A DNA stretch of 15,286 nt from contig RPPU01000031.1 of the NCBI GenBank assembly GCA_003819975.1, forward strand, positions 1-15,286, read 5' to 3'. Shown piece after piece: positions 1-7,519 of the stretch (positions are counted from its first letter, which is position 1; each line of letters opens with the position of its first letter). The translations under genes were made by a program, and so were the position numbers. Below the pieces are notes generated by a model. It worked only from the letters and a program-made list of their open reading frames with translations. It was not told where the DNA came from and searched no databases. This stretch comes from Desulfobacteraceae bacterium. GTDB taxonomy: Bacteria; Desulfobacterota; DSM-4660; Desulfatiglandales; HGW-15.

Positions 1-641
1 GGCCGGTCCGTGGCCAGATAAATCTGCGGGAAGAGGAGGGTCAGGCCCCGGCTCAGCCACTGCACTTCTCCACCGCAAGTGAGTTCCAGTAAACGATTGG
101 GCTTTAATTCCATTTGGATATCTTTCAATTGCACGGTCTGGTCGTCCCAGGTCAGGTTTAGATCTCCATTCGTCACTTTGGCGGTTTGGAAGAATATCTC
201 CTTGAAAAACAAATAGTCAAACATTCGCTTGGCAAAAGAAGGTTTCTCAGTTGCGCCGATTAGTTGGGGCAAGCTGAAATCCCGACCGATTTTTATGCTC
301 GGACCGCCGATCAGCACTTTTTGAATGACCAGAGTTCGCTGCCCGAACGGACCGGTAAATTCCAGGTCCACGTCCATGACCGGTATGGAAAGATCAAACC
401 CGCGGCCTTCCCGGTCGGGTTTGAAGGTCAGGCCTTTCATGCGAATATGCCAAGGGCGGCAGCTTAGGGTCAATTCCCGGATATCGCAAACGGTATGAGT
501 ATTTTTTTCTATGGTCTTCACCAGATAAGGCAAGAGTTTATCGGGATGAAAATAGAGATAAAGAACCGCAGCGCTCAAAATAAGCAGTATGCCCACAAGG
601 GACAGACCGGAGATGATAAAAATTTTTTTTATTTTAGTCAT
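1..641 (-). CDS. AsmA-like / DUF748-like membrane-anchored envelope protein, N-terminal part
   Basis: The reading frame starts at ATG 641 on the minus strand and stays open for 213 codons to the left edge, so the C-terminus lies outside the window. The protein begins MTKIKKIFIISG, with one hydrophobic membrane segment at about residues 7-29. A beta-rich region follows, with short alternating strands such as TLVIQKVLIGGPSIKIGRDF and LNLTWDDQTVQLKDIQMEL. This matches the start of AsmA-like proteins: a single N-terminal inner-membrane anchor followed by a long periplasmic beta structure, in a family linked to lipid transport and outer-membrane homeostasis. Upstream is only a GGTTGGGA stretch that could serve as a weak ribosome site. 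The family call rests on the overall pattern, not on a diagnostic motif. Confidence 0.6.
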   Translation of the reverse strand, partial: MTKIKKIFIISGLSLVGILLILSAAVLYLYFHPDKLLPYLVKTIEKNTHTVCDIRELTLSCRPWHIRMKGLTFKPDREGRGFDLSIPVMDVDLEFTGPFGQRTLVIQKVLIGGPSIKIGRDFSLPQLIGATEKPSFAKRMFDYLFFKEIFFQTAKVTNGDLNLTWDDQTVQLKDIQMELKPNRLLELTCGGEVQWLSRGLTLLFPQIYLATDR

Positions 642-698
642 GAATGAATCCCAACCCGCATGAACCGGAATCAAAATATGCTTGCGAGTGTCGATAAT

Positions 699-753
699 GG
701 ATTCCGGCCAACTGATGATTTTGTTCCGCAAAATCATGACATGCCGGAATGAC
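699..753. repeat. Nested palindrome, REP-like, with ATTCCGGC/GCCGGAAT outer arms
   Basis: The outer arms are ATTCCGGC at 701-708 and GCCGGAAT at 743-750. Inside is a second perfect 9-bp stem, ATGATTTTG (715-723) with CAAAATCAT (729-737), closing a TTCCG loop. It lies between the aminopeptidase gene and the AsmA-like gene on the minus strand. The outer arms recur at 10937-10958. The type resembles the widespread intergenic GTCATTCC...GGAATCC palindromes of bacteria. Confidence 0.6.
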
Positions 754-799
754 GGTGTTATTCGGTTTTTCTTATCAATAATAAAATTGACCCAAAGAC

Positions 800-1885
800 C
801 TATTCGGGCGATTCGTCGAGTGCCTGAAGCAGATCTTTTTTATCATTGGCCAAGGTCCGGAAATAGAGAATCGTTTCAGCCAGGGAACCGTTTTTTTGTT
901 GCAATACTTTCTCAAAGGCCGGGTAATGGCGGTGATACAAGCCGATGGCCAGGAGATAAGCGTTGTTCAGGTTTTCGTGTCCGAAATAGGTGAATTCATC
1001 GGTTTTTAAACGGGTCGTCAGTCGGGCAAAATCGGTTCGGGCCTGAGTGAAGATTTGCTCCCTTTGCTTCATTTTTTCTTCGTAAGCCAAAGGCCCGCGG
1101 TACAGGGTTTCCAGCCGGGCCAGGAGATCATCTAAAAAGGAAGAGAAGAGGCGCTGATCTTCCAGAATGTGCCGGGCTTCGAGGCTGAGCGGATGATCGG
1201 GCCCGAAATGGGCTTCCAGAAAAAGTCTGGCGCCTTCGCGGCCCACCAGCATGGCGAGGCTTTCGTTAAATTCCCCCTGGCCTTTGAGGTACAGAGTGGT
1301 GTGGGTCAATTCGTGCAGAATCGTTTCCACCAGATTCACGGTCGAGTCGTTCAACAAGTTTAGAGTGACCGGGTCCCGAAACCAGCCCAGAGTGCTATAG
1401 GCATCGGCTTGGCCGATGATGACATCGAGATCTTTTTTCAGAAGCTGCTCTTTTTTGGTTTGTGCTTTTCCCCGGTCAAAATAACTGAGATACGGAACGC
1501 GGCCGACAACAGGGAACCACCAGGTTTTATGAGTCAGTTGGTCTTTAGGCGCGGCGGAAATCACATAAAGCGGGTTTCGGCCGGATTCCAGATACACGGT
1601 TTGGTAGTTTTCGGTCTGTTTCAGGCCCAACTCCCGCTCGCCGAATTGCTTGACGATCGCGACCAGATTCAGTTTTTCTTTTTGTTCCGGGGTCAAGTTG
1701 TTTTTTTGCAGTGCTTCAGCCACGGGGACGGAATGATTCATCAGCCGGTATTGGCCGGCCGCGGCCTGGAAAACATAGCTCGGACTGCAACCAAACAAAT
1801 GAAACAAAGCCAACAGGAGCAAATTGCCTTTTAGGAAATTTCGAATGTAAGTGGACTTTGAGCAAGATTCGAGATCGGTATTCAT
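800..1885 (-). CDS. Predicted zinc aminopeptidase, lipoprotein (DUF2265 / COG4324 type)
   Basis: This is a probable membrane-anchored metallopeptidase. From the ATG at 1885 (361 aa) the N-terminus has a charged segment, a hydrophobic core LLLLALFHLF and the lipobox LFGC with Cys33, which suggests a lipoprotein. Metal-site motifs are HELTH at residues 191-195 (HExxH) and Glu208 in FNESLA about 13 residues later, the spacing of a gluzincin third ligand. The stretch AAAGQYRLM soon after the lipid anchor and the YSTLGWFRDPV segment are features I associate with the predicted aminopeptidase family DUF2265, whose members are about 350 aa. The substrate is unknown. An in-frame TTG at 1897 would add four residues; neither start has a strong ribosome site. 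It lies downstream of asnB on the same strand, with tandem hairpins between them, so it may be transcribed separately. Confidence 0.8.
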   Translation of the reverse strand: MNTDLESCSKSTYIRNFLKGNLLLLALFHLFGCSPSYVFQAAAGQYRLMNHSVPVAEALQKNNLTPEQKEKLNLVAIVKQFGERELGLKQTENYQTVYLESGRNPLYVISAAPKDQLTHKTWWFPVVGRVPYLSYFDRGKAQTKKEQLLKKDLDVIIGQADAYSTLGWFRDPVTLNLLNDSTVNLVETILHELTHTTLYLKGQGEFNESLAMLVGREGARLFLEAHFGPDHPLSLEARHILEDQRLFSSFLDDLLARLETLYRGPLAYEEKMKQREQIFTQARTDFARLTTRLKTDEFTYFGHENLNNAYLLAIGLYHRHYPAFEKVLQQKNGSLAETILYFRTLANDKKDLLQALDESPE

Positions 1886-1927
1886 ATTTTTAGTCAATCC
1901 GTTTTCGGTTTTCTCCAGCCGTGAACC

Positions 1928-1996
1928 GTGAACTCCGGATGATCGTTTTTGGTCATCCCCGGATGATGTTTCTCATCATCCGTTCCTGTGAACTCC
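1928..1996. repeat. Two tandem hairpins flanked by direct GTGAACTCC repeats
   Basis: Hairpin 1 pairs GGATGA (1937-1942) with TCATCC (1953-1958). Hairpin 2 is a perfect 8-bp stem, GGATGATG (1961-1968) with CATCATCC (1974-1981), loop TTTCT. The pair is bracketed by GTGAACTCC at 1928-1936 and again at 1988-1996, exactly 60 bp apart. It sits just downstream of the asnB stop, so it may act in termination or transcript stability, although there is no clean T-run on the minus strand. Confidence 0.6.
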
Positions 1997-2003
1997 TTCG
2001 TTG

Positions 2004-3905
2004 CTAACCCATATACTTCTTAAACCAGTGCTGAAACACGATCAGATTCCAAAGTTGCCAGGACGTATCCCGGCGGCCGCTCAGATGGGTTTGGACCAGA
2101 TTTTGAACGATATCCGCATCGAAAAGGCCCTGGCGCCGAATGGAATGAGGACCAAGATATTCATCCATTAGAAAATGCAATTCTTTTCTGAGCCAAGCGC
2201 CGATCGGCATTTCAAAGCCCGCTTTGGGGCGATGATGCAAAGCCGGAGGCAACAAGTCTTTAAAAGTTTCCCTTAGAATATATTTGCCTTGTCGGGCCTT
2301 TAGTTTGGTAGAGCCCGGAAGTCCGAAAGCGTATTCGACTACCCGGTGGTCCAGAAAAGGGACGCGAACTTCGAGTGAGTTGAGCATGCTCATGCGGTCA
2401 ACCTTGTTGAGCATATCGCCGGGAAGCAATCCCTGGGAATCCATGGCGAGCATTAAATTGATGTTTTCCTTTTCGAAATGCCCAGCTATCAATGCCAAAG
2501 TGGCTTGATTTTGTTCGAGATACAGATTTCGGTCAAACGGTTTATGCAATAGTTTTTGCCGCAAATCGAATGGAAAAATTTCGCGCCAGCCCGAAAACCG
2601 TTCCGCAAAATCCGGGCTCATACCATGCACGAATTTTTTGATCCGCCGGATTTTTTCCAGGCTCGGTTTGTCGCGGGCATCCGGCAGGGAGCGGATCAGG
2701 GGATGCAGAAGATGATTCCGCATCCAGGCCGGGATTAAGGAGTAATAGCGCCACCAATATTCGCCGAGGTACATGCGATAACCGGCGAACAGTTCGTCGC
2801 CGCCGTCGCCGGACAGGGCCACGGTCACATGTTTACGGGTTTCGCGGGCCACGATATAAGTCGGGACAGCCGAGGAATCGGCAAAGGGTTCGTCCAGGCT
2901 TTCGAGCACGGCGGGAAAAGCGGCCAGAATGTCTTTGCAGGTCAAACGGAAAGGGTAGTGCTCGGTTTGATTCAACTCGGCTACTTGGCGGGCATACTCG
3001 GTTTCGTCGAAAGCCGGCAAGTCCGGAAAGCCGATGGAAAAAGTTTTGACCGGCCGACTCGAGGCCCGGGCCATGAGGGCCACAATGATGCTGGAATCGA
3101 GACCGCCGCTTAAAAATGCACCCAGGGGCACATCGGCGATCATATGGTTTTGCACGGTTTCCTCCAGCAGCCGGCGCAGGGTCTTTTTTTGCTCCTCGAA
3201 AGACATATAGGCTGGGAGCTTTGTCTTGTTCTCGGCGAGGTTCCAATAGGATGTGACCTTGATTTTTCTTTGTTCGCATTCCAGGTAGGAACCGGCCGGA
3301 AGCTTGTAAAGGTCTTTAAAGATCGTACGCGGGGCGGGGATGTAATTGAGGGTCAAGTAAAGATCCAGGGCTTCAGTGTCGATCCGGCGCGGTACGCCCG
3401 GGTCGGCCAAAACGGCCTTGATCTCGGAAGCAAAAACCAGGCGAACTCCGTCCCAGTAATAATAAAGAGGCTTGATGCCGAGCCGGTCGCGGGCCAGGAA
3501 CAGTTTTTGGCGGCGTTCGTCCCACAGGGCAAAGGCGAACATGCCTTTTAAGCGTTGCAGACAAGCCGGGCCTTCTGCTTCATAAAGATGGAGAATCGGT
3601 TCGCAATCGGTATGGCTTTTCAGGATATGGCCTTTGGCCAGTACCTGTTCGCGTAATTCTTGAAAATCATACAGTTCGCCGTTATAGACCATCCGGAGCG
3701 TGTTGTCTTCATTACTCATGGGTTCGTGGCCGTCCGCGCTCAAGTCGATAATGCTGAGACGGCGATGGCCCAATCCGGCCATGGGAGAGGCATAGATGCC
3801 TTCATCGTCCGGGCCGCGGTAGAGAATGGTCCGGCACATTTTTCGGATCCCTTCCGCGTTAACCGTTTTAGCTTCAAAATCCACTTTTCCGCATATGCCG
3901 CACAT
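2004..3905 (-). CDS. asnB: Asparagine synthetase (glutamine-hydrolysing)
   Basis: The protein makes asparagine, or amidates a related carboxylate, from aspartate, glutamine and ATP in the cytoplasm. It starts MCGICG, with the class II glutaminase nucleophile Cys2 exposed after removal of Met1. Other glutaminase residues are visible: RRLSIID around 49, YNGELYD at 74-80 and SHTDCEP around 97-103. The synthetase half has the PP-loop SGGLDSS at 266-272, SGDGGDELFAGY at 365-376, and the conserved RVPFLDHRVVEYA and KAGFEMPIGAWLRKEL segments towards the C-terminus. At 633 aa it is full length. Start choice is firm: AAGGAA lies a few bases upstream and Cys2 is required. Members of this group also occur in exopolysaccharide loci, but no such genes are seen here, so plain asparagine synthesis is the default reading. 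Confidence 0.95.
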   Translation of the reverse strand: MCGICGKVDFEAKTVNAEGIRKMCRTILYRGPDDEGIYASPMAGLGHRRLSIIDLSADGHEPMSNEDNTLRMVYNGELYDFQELREQVLAKGHILKSHTDCEPILHLYEAEGPACLQRLKGMFAFALWDERRQKLFLARDRLGIKPLYYYWDGVRLVFASEIKAVLADPGVPRRIDTEALDLYLTLNYIPAPRTIFKDLYKLPAGSYLECEQRKIKVTSYWNLAENKTKLPAYMSFEEQKKTLRRLLEETVQNHMIADVPLGAFLSGGLDSSIIVALMARASSRPVKTFSIGFPDLPAFDETEYARQVAELNQTEHYPFRLTCKDILAAFPAVLESLDEPFADSSAVPTYIVARETRKHVTVALSGDGGDELFAGYRMYLGEYWWRYYSLIPAWMRNHLLHPLIRSLPDARDKPSLEKIRRIKKFVHGMSPDFAERFSGWREIFPFDLRQKLLHKPFDRNLYLEQNQATLALIAGHFEKENINLMLAMDSQGLLPGDMLNKVDRMSMLNSLEVRVPFLDHRVVEYAFGLPGSTKLKARQGKYILRETFKDLLPPALHHRPKAGFEMPIGAWLRKELHFLMDEYLGPHSIRRQGLFDADIVQNLVQTHLSGRRDTSWQLWNLIVFQHWFKKYMG

Positions 3906-3975
3906 AGAGGTTCCTTATGGTAATGGCTCGGGTAAATACTGCTAAAATTTCGTTCGAAATGGTTAAGATTTTTTT

Positions 3976-4047
3976 ACCGCTAAGACGCAAAGACACCAAG
4001 GTTTTTTATTTATTTTTTTTGATTTTGTGTCTTTACGTCTTGGTGGT
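3976..4047. repeat. Long imperfect palindrome of the CTAAGACGCAAAGACAC type
   Basis: The left arm (3976-3996) contains AAGACGCAAAGACAC and the right arm (4027-4047) contains GTGTCTTTACGTCTT. The 21-base arms match at all but three positions, and each mismatch is a transition that still allows G-U pairing when transcribed from the minus strand. The 30-base centre is nearly all T on the plus strand. It lies just after the stop codon of the PHP-like gene, between it and asnB. Elements with this CGCAAAGACAC core are scattered intergenically in many environmental bacterial genomes (from memory). Confidence 0.7.
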
Positions 4048-4057
4048 TTATCCTTCC

Positions 4058-5635
4058 TTATTCGGTTTTATTTGCGTCTTCAATATCCGATGCCGGAGCC
4101 GCATATTTCACGAAAATCGGGTTGGAGACCAATCGTTTGCGGCTATCCATTAAACGATAATAGGTCAAGGTTTGGGGCGGGATTTCCTTGTCCAGATATT
4201 CGATCACCAGGGGTTGCGGTCCGGCAAAGGTCTTGATCCGCTTACCGCCCCGGATTAAAAATAGGGTAGCAGGGGTTTGCGGATCGATCGGATCAGTAAT
4301 CGTGAAATAAATTCGGGGCTGTTGGTTCGTGACCAGGGTTTCGCCCATGACTGCTTTTTGCTCCGGGTCGCCTGCAAGATAAAAAGTTTCGATTTGGGGC
4401 CGGCTTTTGCCGTCGGTAAAGGAGCCGTACATACGGCCTTGGCGCAGGGCTGCCAACACATCTTTTTTTGAAAATTCCTTTAAGAAAAAAGTGGTCGGGA
4501 AAGCTCCTAATTTCAGATTGAGCCGACCGTCGGCGTGAAAATCGGCCGTAGCAATGCCCCAGGGCGGGGTTTTTCGTTGGCCGCGGCAGTAATCGTTTAA
4601 AGCCCGGTCCCACTCCCGGCCCGGATCAATGGCAAAGATCGCGTCTCCATATAGGGCGGAAAAGCCGGTCTGATTTTGTGTTTTGTGAATCAGCTCGGGA
4701 TAGGGCGGGGTCGAGAGGCGGATTGACTTCTCTTCACGCACACCGGAGCGCTGCTCCGGATAGTTCCAAAAACTCAGGCCGCCCCGTTGGTGTACATAAT
4801 CGATTACTTCCTGATACGGTTCCAGGCCGGGTTCCGGTTGATAAGGACTGAAGCGTGAACTGCGCAGCGGATTGTAATCCAGCATAGCAAAAATCGAGCC
4901 GGCGATCAGAAAGAGACTCCACCAGAAATGCCGCCGACCCTTGGCGGCCAGCAGCAGAGATCCGATCGCCAGCGGGATCACATAGATGATCAAGCCGGGC
5001 CATAAGACCCGGGTGTATTTGAAGGACAAGCGGTTGCCGATATTGGGCAGGCCGGAATAGTCCTCCGGTTTTTCCAGGTTCAGGATAAGCAATTTGCGGT
5101 CATATTCGTGCACGGTCAAATCGCCTTTGAACCAGGAACCGGTCCAGTAGTAATAGGGCGAGGTGATGCAACCCGGAATCAAAATCATATCCGGAAATTG
5201 GCGGCCGGCTTCTTGGATCTCCGCCAAATATTTTTCCGGTCCCCGGGTCATAATGGATTTGCGGCTTTGTTTGTAACGCAAGAGGTTGCGGAAAGGCGGG
5301 AGGCCATAGGCGATTTCCACCCGATCATGGTCATTAAAGAACAAAATTTTAAACCCGCGCTCACGGGCCATACCGGCCAATTCGGCAATGGTGTGTTCGC
5401 CGTCGCTGATGTTTGAGCGTAAATCGATCAGACCCGGATAAGCCCGGTATTGTTCCGGAGAATCGGCAAAAACCGGGGTTGTTGAAAAGATCGCAAGGGA
5501 CAATGCTAATCGGGCCAAAAAGAATCGATAGCTCATAAAGGGGCAATCGGAAAAAGAAGAAAGCCTATGAGCTTTTGGTCTTAAACCCTCTTCGGAATCT
5601 CTAAAAATTGGCCTTTTGAGGAATTTACGGTTCAT
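4058..5635 (-). CDS. PHP-domain-like exported/membrane protein with degenerate metal site
   Basis: The 525-aa frame contains PHP-like motifs: DLRSNISDG at residues 71-79 (normally DLHxHxxxSDG), FFNDHD at 99-104 (motif II), PGCITSPYYYWTG from 154 (motif III region), GGLSFWNYPE around 285-294 (normally an AHP-type His) and TADFHADG at 363-370 (normally GSDxH). PHP proteins are usually phosphoesterases with three metals. Here several His and Glu ligands are replaced, so activity is doubtful. A hydrophobic hairpin at about 212-231 and 238-254 interrupts the domain. The last ~130 residues look like a beta domain. Residues from Met34 (MSYRFFLARLALSL, then FSTTPVFA) form a good signal peptide, so ATG 5536 may be the true start; neither start has a ribosome site. 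The combination of DLRS, NDHD and YYWTG resembles a deltaproteobacterial membrane family I recall, whose role is unknown. Confidence 0.75.
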   Translation of the reverse strand: MNRKFLKRPIFRDSEEGLRPKAHRLSSFSDCPFMSYRFFLARLALSLAIFSTTPVFADSPEQYRAYPGLIDLRSNISDGEHTIAELAGMARERGFKILFFNDHDRVEIAYGLPPFRNLLRYKQSRKSIMTRGPEKYLAEIQEAGRQFPDMILIPGCITSPYYYWTGSWFKGDLTVHEYDRKLLILNLEKPEDYSGLPNIGNRLSFKYTRVLWPGLIIYVIPLAIGSLLLAAKGRRHFWWSLFLIAGSIFAMLDYNPLRSSRFSPYQPEPGLEPYQEVIDYVHQRGGLSFWNYPEQRSGVREEKSIRLSTPPYPELIHKTQNQTGFSALYGDAIFAIDPGREWDRALNDYCRGQRKTPPWGIATADFHADGRLNLKLGAFPTTFFLKEFSKKDVLAALRQGRMYGSFTDGKSRPQIETFYLAGDPEQKAVMGETLVTNQQPRIYFTITDPIDPQTPATLFLIRGGKRIKTFAGPQPLVIEYLDKEIPPQTLTYYRLMDSRKRLVSNPIFVKYAAPASDIEDANKTE

Positions 5636-5850
5636 ATTTTGTCTATTTTTAAGGGTCCCGTGGTCGATAAAGTGAATTTTTGGAAATCCCCTCTTGTTGT
5701 ATATTGGATCAATTGGGTAGATTTAAGATTTTTATGCAAGATTTTTTTAAATTGACAAAGATATTAGAATTGCATAAATTATAAATTTTAAAGCTGAATT
5801 TAATCATATTTCGCCAAAACTGTCTATTTAAAAGAGACTGGGTTGTTTTC
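5636..5850. promoter_or_regulatory. Divergent AT-rich intergenic region with a sigma70-like promoter for the MBL gene
   Basis: This region separates two divergent genes. On the plus strand TTGACA at 5752-5757 is followed after exactly 17 bases by TAAATT at 5775-5780 (4 of 6 matches to TATAAT), giving a leader of roughly 60 bases before the ATG at 5851. I see no clear minus-strand promoter for the PHP-like gene and no operator-like palindrome. Confidence 0.5.
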
Positions 5851-6690
5851 ATGCAAGTCAAGTTTTGGGGCACACGCGGATCCATAGCCGTACCGGGAGC
5901 AGAGACGACTGTCTATGGCGGTAATACCACTTGTCTCGAGATTACGCCGGCCAACGGTCGTCGGGTCATTATCGATGCCGGCACCGGAATCAGGGCGCTG
6001 GGCGCCAAGCTGGCTCAAGAAAGTCCGGCAACCGAAATTCTCCTTTTAATAACCCATATTCATTGGGATCATGTGCTCGGGTTTCCATTCTTTGCTCCGA
6101 TTTATGATTCCCGCAGTAAAATCGTCATTGATGGCCTGCCAAGCTGCATTAAAGGCCTGCGCTATGCCTTTGACAATAAAATGGGCGATGGGTTTTTTCC
6201 GATCAAATTCAGCGACCTAAAGGCCAAGATCACCTTTCTTAAAAAAGTCGGTCAAGATAAGCTTGAAATAGACGGAATGCGCATTGAAAGCATGTTGTTG
6301 CAACATCCGCAAGGCGCACTCGGGTTTCGTATTTGGGAACAAGGCAAGAGTCTGGTATTTATGACGGACAATGAATTAAAAACAGACCGGAAAAGAGCCT
6401 TTAAAAAACAGGTCGACTTTTGCCGCGAAGCAGATGTGTTGATTCATGATGCCCAATATACACCCGCAGAGAACCGGGAGCGCCGGGGCTGGGGACATTC
6501 GGACTATCAAGCGGCTCTGGAATTGGCTGTAGCCGCCCATGTCAAAAAATTGGTTCTTTTTCATCATGACCCTTCCCGCATTGATACACAACAAGCCGGG
6601 TTGACCGAAGCCTGCCGGCATTTGGCAAAAGAGCAAAATGCCGGCCTCCTAATCGAATCGGCCAAGGAAAACTCGGAATGGGTTGTTTAA
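5851..6690 (+). CDS. MBL-fold metallo-hydrolase (Lactamase_B_2, PhnP/cyclic-phosphodiesterase-like)
   Basis: This is a cytosolic metal-dependent hydrolase of 279 aa. The opening MQVKFWGTRGSIAVPG followed by YGGNTTCLEI is typical of the Lactamase_B_2 branch that includes PhnP and bacterial cyclic-nucleotide phosphodiesterases. Metal ligands are complete: HIHWDH at 69-74 (HxHxDH), His152 in LLQHPQGALGF, Asp173 in FMTDNEL and His238/239 in LFHHDPSR. The HDAQYTP (199-205) and GWGHSDY (213-219) motifs also fit this branch. The substrate cannot be read from the sequence. A nucleotide cyclase is encoded 1.4 kb downstream, but there is no operon link and no basis to pair them. The start follows a weak GAGA-type site. 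The gene stands alone under its own likely promoter. Confidence 0.85.
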   Translation: MQVKFWGTRGSIAVPGAETTVYGGNTTCLEITPANGRRVIIDAGTGIRALGAKLAQESPATEILLLITHIHWDHVLGFPFFAPIYDSRSKIVIDGLPSCIKGLRYAFDNKMGDGFFPIKFSDLKAKITFLKKVGQDKLEIDGMRIESMLLQHPQGALGFRIWEQGKSLVFMTDNELKTDRKRAFKKQVDFCREADVLIHDAQYTPAENRERRGWGHSDYQAALELAVAAHVKKLVLFHHDPSRIDTQQAGLTEACRHLAKEQNAGLLIESAKENSEWVV

Positions 6691-6743
6691 CCTGGATTTT
6701 CCGAGGGTCAGCTTATTTTTTCATCTCATAATCATTCTTGAGT

Positions 6744-7340
6744 TTAGTTCAGCGGTCCTGAATCGTATAAAATCTTACCCCAGAAAAGGAACTGGCCCGG
6801 GGCGATAATCGCCGGCATAGGCTCATCGGCCGGAATACAGTCTTTATAGACTTCCAGCAGTAACTCGCTGCAGTAATATTTATCCGGGTCATTCAACCCG
6901 ATCAAACCCCAATTATCATAAGGCTTTCCAATTAAGGCCCGGGCGCGCATCACCGCCTGGTTGCCGGCTCCGTCTTTTGCCCATGCCGGCCGCACCAGCA
7001 GAAGACGCCAGACAATATGCACTAAATCGGCAAGGGGGGTGATATGCACGCCTTGCTTGTTCGATTCGATCACTTCTTGACGGCCGGCATCGTAAAGCGC
7101 GGTGTGGCTGAAAGGCATGCCGGTAAACCGGACCACCCGGTTGTCGCTGTCTTTATAGCCGCGGACGACAAGCCAGTCGCCGTCCGCACCGAGCGTCGTT
7201 ACCTGGGCGATCATTTGCGCCTCACGCGCAATTCGGATATCGGGCGCAGGCGGCTGCACCTTGACCCGCACGGCCGTGCACATAGTCAGGAACGACAGAA
7301 TCGTCATAATGGAGAGATTGAAAACCGATTTTTTAATCAT
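6744..7340 (-). CDS. YiiX / permuted papain-like (NlpC/P60-superfamily, C92-type) lipoprotein
   Basis: This 198-aa protein has a short signal sequence ending FLTMC, giving a plausible lipidated Cys21. The body matches the permuted NlpC/P60 fold of YiiX and poxvirus G6R: GDWLVVRG at 54-61, catalytic His79 in MPFSHTALYD, VIES with Glu92, then GKPYDNWG (138-145) and the nucleophile Cys157 in YYCSELLLEVY. The His-before-Cys order is the circularly permuted arrangement. Relatives are thought to cleave or bind amide or lipid substrates at the envelope; the substrate here is unknown. It is convergent with the MBL gene (53 bp between stops, no evident terminator) and divergent from cobU. No strong ribosome site precedes the ATG. 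Confidence 0.75.
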   Translation of the reverse strand: MIKKSVFNLSIMTILSFLTMCTAVRVKVQPPAPDIRIAREAQMIAQVTTLGADGDWLVVRGYKDSDNRVVRFTGMPFSHTALYDAGRQEVIESNKQGVHITPLADLVHIVWRLLLVRPAWAKDGAGNQAVMRARALIGKPYDNWGLIGLNDPDKYYCSELLLEVYKDCIPADEPMPAIIAPGQFLFWGKILYDSGPLN

Positions 7341-7519
7341 AGGATTGTCTGTCTGATTAAGAGCATCAATAGATGCATTCAGCCCAATTTGGGAATATGA
7401 TTTTAGTTGTCTATAACAAATTTTTCATTTAGCATTCAAGTTTATTTTTAAAAATAAGGTTATTTTTTTAATCGTTTTTTTAGCTATACCATTCGTTTCA
7501 GGCATGAAAGGCGCCGGCC
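7341..7519. other. AT-rich divergent spacer before cobU, no B12 riboswitch seen
   Basis: The 179-bp spacer is strongly AT-rich. It holds a perfect 16-bp palindrome, TTATTTTTAAAAATAA at 7442-7457, and a small GCATC/GATGC hairpin near 7364-7377. I found no B12-box-like conserved block and no convincing paired -35/-10 elements. Confidence 0.4.

Noticed and set aside
264..993. Plus-strand open frames at 264-467 and 682-993
   Set aside because: They run opposite the AsmA-like gene, across the palindrome and the aminopeptidase 3' end; composition is not protein-like and no family is recognisable.
2284..3551. Several open frames on both strands inside asnB
   Set aside because: They are antisense or shifted copies of a strongly conserved gene.
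7341..7519. Possible cobalamin riboswitch upstream of cobU
   Set aside because: No B12-box-like block or GC-rich stem set is present; the spacer is almost entirely A/T.
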